A DNA stretch of 64,000 nucleotides from Vreelandella subterranea (lineage in GTDB: Bacteria > Pseudomonadota > Gammaproteobacteria > Pseudomonadales > Halomonadaceae). A program made the position numbers and the translations under genes. The stretch spans positions 372,001 to 436,000 of the forward strand of contig NZ_FOGS01000002.1 in NCBI RefSeq assembly GCF_900111305.1. Direction: 5' to 3'. The stretch's first letter is position 1, and every line of letters begins with the position of its first letter. This document shows, in pieces, positions 61,907-64,000 of the stretch. The notes under the pieces are model-generated. The model was not told where the DNA came from. It did no database searches and saw only the letters and a program-made list of their open reading frames with translations.

Positions 61907-64000
61907 CTAGCTTTCGCTATCACTTTCCGCCAGGTCAACCAGTTCACGGATAGCCACCGCAAACAGCGCAAAACCGCCTTCGCTACCGCCGCGCACTTCG
62001 TCGATCAGGCGGCACCAGCGGCGATGCAGGTCCGCATGCTGTTCCAGCCACTGGGCAACCCGCTCCTGGGTATCGCGGCTGCCCACTTCCAGCTTGAGTA
62101 CGCTGGTGGTCAACGCCAGCTGCTGGCGGTCGATGTCGTCGCGGAAGGTTTCCCGCGCCTGGGCCTGCCAGGCATCTCGCACATCAAGCTGAGTAACCTG
62201 CTGAATCATCCAGGGAAGCTCCAGACAGCTACCAATCTCGTAGTACACCTCGGCGACCCGCTGAGGTTTCTCGTTGGTGGCCCGCGCCGCCTGGATAATG
62301 CCCAGCCCCGCATACAGGCTGGGAGCCGCTGCGACGGTCGAGGCCAGCGCGGCCGGCACGCCCGCCGACTGCAGCTCTGCATAGCGTTGCTGCCATGCCG
62401 CCTGCTCCTCACCGCTCAACAGTTCGCCAATGCCTTCCTGAAGCTGCGTCAGGCGCGGCCGGAAGTACTCGATGGTATCCTGGGTCGAAAGCCCCATGTG
62501 CTGGCGCAGGAACCAGCGCGTCGCGCGGCGGACCATGCGCATCACATCCAGCATCATCGCGTACTGGACGTGGTTGGGCACCTGATTATCCAGTGCTTCC
62601 AGCTGGGCCCATAGGGAATGCAGGTTGAAGCTATCCCGGGCAACCACGTAAGCCCGCGCGATGTCCGCCCGACCAGCGCCGGTCGAATCCATCAGTCGCC
62701 GCACGAACACAATGCCCATGTGATCGACAAGGTCGTTGGCCACCTGGGTGGCGACGATTTCACGTTTCAGACGGTGATCATACATTTCCGTCCGGTAGCG
62801 CTCGGTCAGCACCGCCGGGAACAGCCGCTCGAGATGTTGGTGGATATAGGGGTCATCAGGCACCTCTGAGGTGATCAGGTCGCCTTTCAGCGTGCTCTTG
62901 GCATAAGAAATCAACACCGAGAGCTCCGGCAGGCGCATTCCCTGCTGCTGACTTGAACGCTCTTTCAGTACGTCGTCGGTGGGCAGGAATTCAAGCTCCC
63001 GATCAATCTGCCCCGCCGACTCCAGCTCGCTGATAAAGCGCCGGTAAGGCCCCATCCCCTGCTGGGAAAGAATCGCCGAGAGGTCCAGCGCCTGGGTCTG
63101 ACGGTAGTTATCCAGAATGACCAGGTCAGAGACTTCATCGGTCATCTCGGCCAGCAACTGGTTGCGCTGCTTGTCGGTCATGTCACCGCGTTTGACCACT
63201 TCATCGACCAGTATCTTGATATTCACTTCATGGTCGGAGCAGTTAACGCCCCCGGCATTGTCGATAAAGTCCGTATATACCCGCACGCCTTTGGCGGCGG
63301 CTTCCATGCGGCCCAGTTGCGTCAGACCCAGGTTACCACCCTCGCCGACCACACGGCAGTTGAGGTCGTTGCCGTTGATGCGCAGTGAATCGTTGGCTTT
63401 ATCACCCACCTCCGCGTCGGTTTCTTCCGAGCCTTTCACGTAGGTACCGATCCCGCCATTCCAGATCAAGTCGACCTTGGCGACCAGCATGGCGCGGATC
63501 AATTCGTTGGGAGACAGCCGCGTCTCTTCAATGCCAAACACCGCCTGCATTTCAGGGGTAATGACGATCGATTTCGCGCTGCGGCTGAAAATACCGCCGC
63601 CCTGGGAGATCAATGTCTGATCGTAATCCTCCCAGCTGGAACGCGGCAGTTTGAACAAGCGCTGGCGTTCGGCAAAGGTAGCGGCCGGGTCTGGTGTAGG
63701 ATCGACAAAGATATGCAGGTGGTTGAAAGCCCCCACCAATTTGATCGTCTCGGACAACAGCATGCCGTTGCCAAACACATCGCCTGCCATGTCACCGATG
63801 CCGATCACACTGAACTCATCACGCTGGGTATCGATATCCAGGTTCTTAAAGTGACGCTTGACCGACTCCCAGGCCCCGCGGGCGGTGATCCCCATCTTCT
63901 TGTGGTCATAGCCGTTGGCCCCCCCGGACGCGAAGGCATCCCCGAGCCAGTGACCGTATTCCAGCGAGATTTCGTTGGCAATATCCGAGAAGGTCGCGGT
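61907..64000 (-). CDS. gdhB: Large NAD-specific glutamate dehydrogenase, C-terminal part
   Basis: The last 697 codons of an approximately 1,600-residue NAD-dependent glutamate dehydrogenase (GDH-180/GdhB type); the frame is open through base 64000 and residues before the internal Met at 63895 (ASGGANGYDHKKMGITARGA) belong to it. VIGIGDMAGDVFGNGMLLS is the NAD/catalytic-core region, and the following PTPDPAATFAERQRLF and long helical C-terminal domain fit the family. Oxidatively deaminates glutamate. The N-terminal ACT-like and GDH parts lie beyond the window. Confidence 0.95.
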   Translation of the reverse strand, partial: TATFSDIANEISLEYGHWLGDAFASGGANGYDHKKMGITARGAWESVKRHFKNLDIDTQRDEFSVIGIGDMAGDVFGNGMLLSETIKLVGAFNHLHIFVDPTPDPAATFAERQRLFKLPRSSWEDYDQTLISQGGGIFSRSAKSIVITPEMQAVFGIEETRLSPNELIRAMLVAKVDLIWNGGIGTYVKGSEETDAEVGDKANDSLRINGNDLNCRVVGEGGNLGLTQLGRMEAAAKGVRVYTDFIDNAGGVNCSDHEVNIKILVDEVVKRGDMTDKQRNQLLAEMTDEVSDLVILDNYRQTQALDLSAILSQQGMGPYRRFISELESAGQIDRELEFLPTDDVLKERSSQQQGMRLPELSVLISYAKSTLKGDLITSEVPDDPYIHQHLERLFPAVLTERYRTEMYDHRLKREIVATQVANDLVDHMGIVFVRRLMDSTGAGRADIARAYVVARDSFNLHSLWAQLEALDNQVPNHVQYAMMLDVMRMVRRATRWFLRQHMGLSTQDTIEYFRPRLTQLQEGIGELLSGEEQAAWQQRYAELQSAGVPAALASTVAAAPSLYAGLGIIQAARATNEKPQRVAEVYYEIGSCLELPWMIQQVTQLDVRDAWQAQARETFRDDIDRQQLALTTSVLKLEVGSRDTQERVAQWLEQHADLHRRWCRLIDEVRGGSEGGFALFAVAIRELVDLAESDSES

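Overview
The window looks like a chromosomal segment of a halophilic gammaproteobacterium, most likely Halomonadaceae (Halomonas or relatives). This is inferred from the core gene set and its order (nrdR-rib-nusB-thiL-pgpA, lon, alaA-htpX, pdxB, rlmL-rmf-pyrD-NAD-glutamate dehydrogenase), from a TRAP carboxylate transporter and from a GH13_18 phosphorylase. No database search was possible.

Bases 1 to about 26,350 form a mosaic accessory island. It begins with a thiol-redox and metal block: a DsbG-like protein, a TVP38 protein, two TlpA-like thioredoxins, Lgt, a free-standing DsbD alpha domain, CcdA, a DUF411 protein, a Met-rich peptide and a MerR regulator. A sensor-like beta-propeller gene and a cytochrome c follow. 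The propeller gene is split by a complete IS66-family element with perfect 21-bp ends and an 8-bp target duplication. Next comes a damaged nickel module: a CzcI-like protein, a HupE/UreJ stub, an RcnR/CsoR-type repressor with its operator, and a frameshifted NreB-type exporter with a His-rich tail. A tyrosine-recombinase pseudogene separates this from the most unusual locus.

That locus (14,741-23,527, minus strand) is an eight-gene complex-I-like operon. It keeps the membrane arm (NuoA, H, J, K, L, M, N) but has none of NuoC, E, F, G or I. NuoB-like and NuoD-like parts are fused into one protein with two heavy-metal-binding domains and two long His-rich segments between them. The fused NuoB part lacks most ligands of cluster N2, and the NuoD part lacks the usual quinone-site His and Tyr. 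I treat this as the best candidate for an undescribed system. To its right lie a Spy-like Met-rich protein, small metal-associated proteins, a P-type ATPase fragment and an IS3 remnant, ending next to a tRNA-Ser(GGA).

Bases 26,392-64,000 are ordinary core genome: an ABC exporter, queF, two tandem tRNA-Gly/tRNA-Glu pairs with tRNA relics, a TakP-like TRAP operon with a gamma-glutamyltransferase-family enzyme, msrB, an Aer-like chemoreceptor, lon, a riboflavin operon, a glycoside phosphorylase, a second DsbG, a YeeE/YedE pair, rbgA, alaA, htpX, pdxB, rlmL, rmf, pyrD and the C-terminal part of a large NAD-dependent glutamate dehydrogenase that runs off the window.

The MerR promoter in the left block and the promoter of the Spy-like gene 20 kb away share the same -35, 20-bp spacer with dyad, and -10. 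This links both ends of the island into one probable metal or stress regulon.
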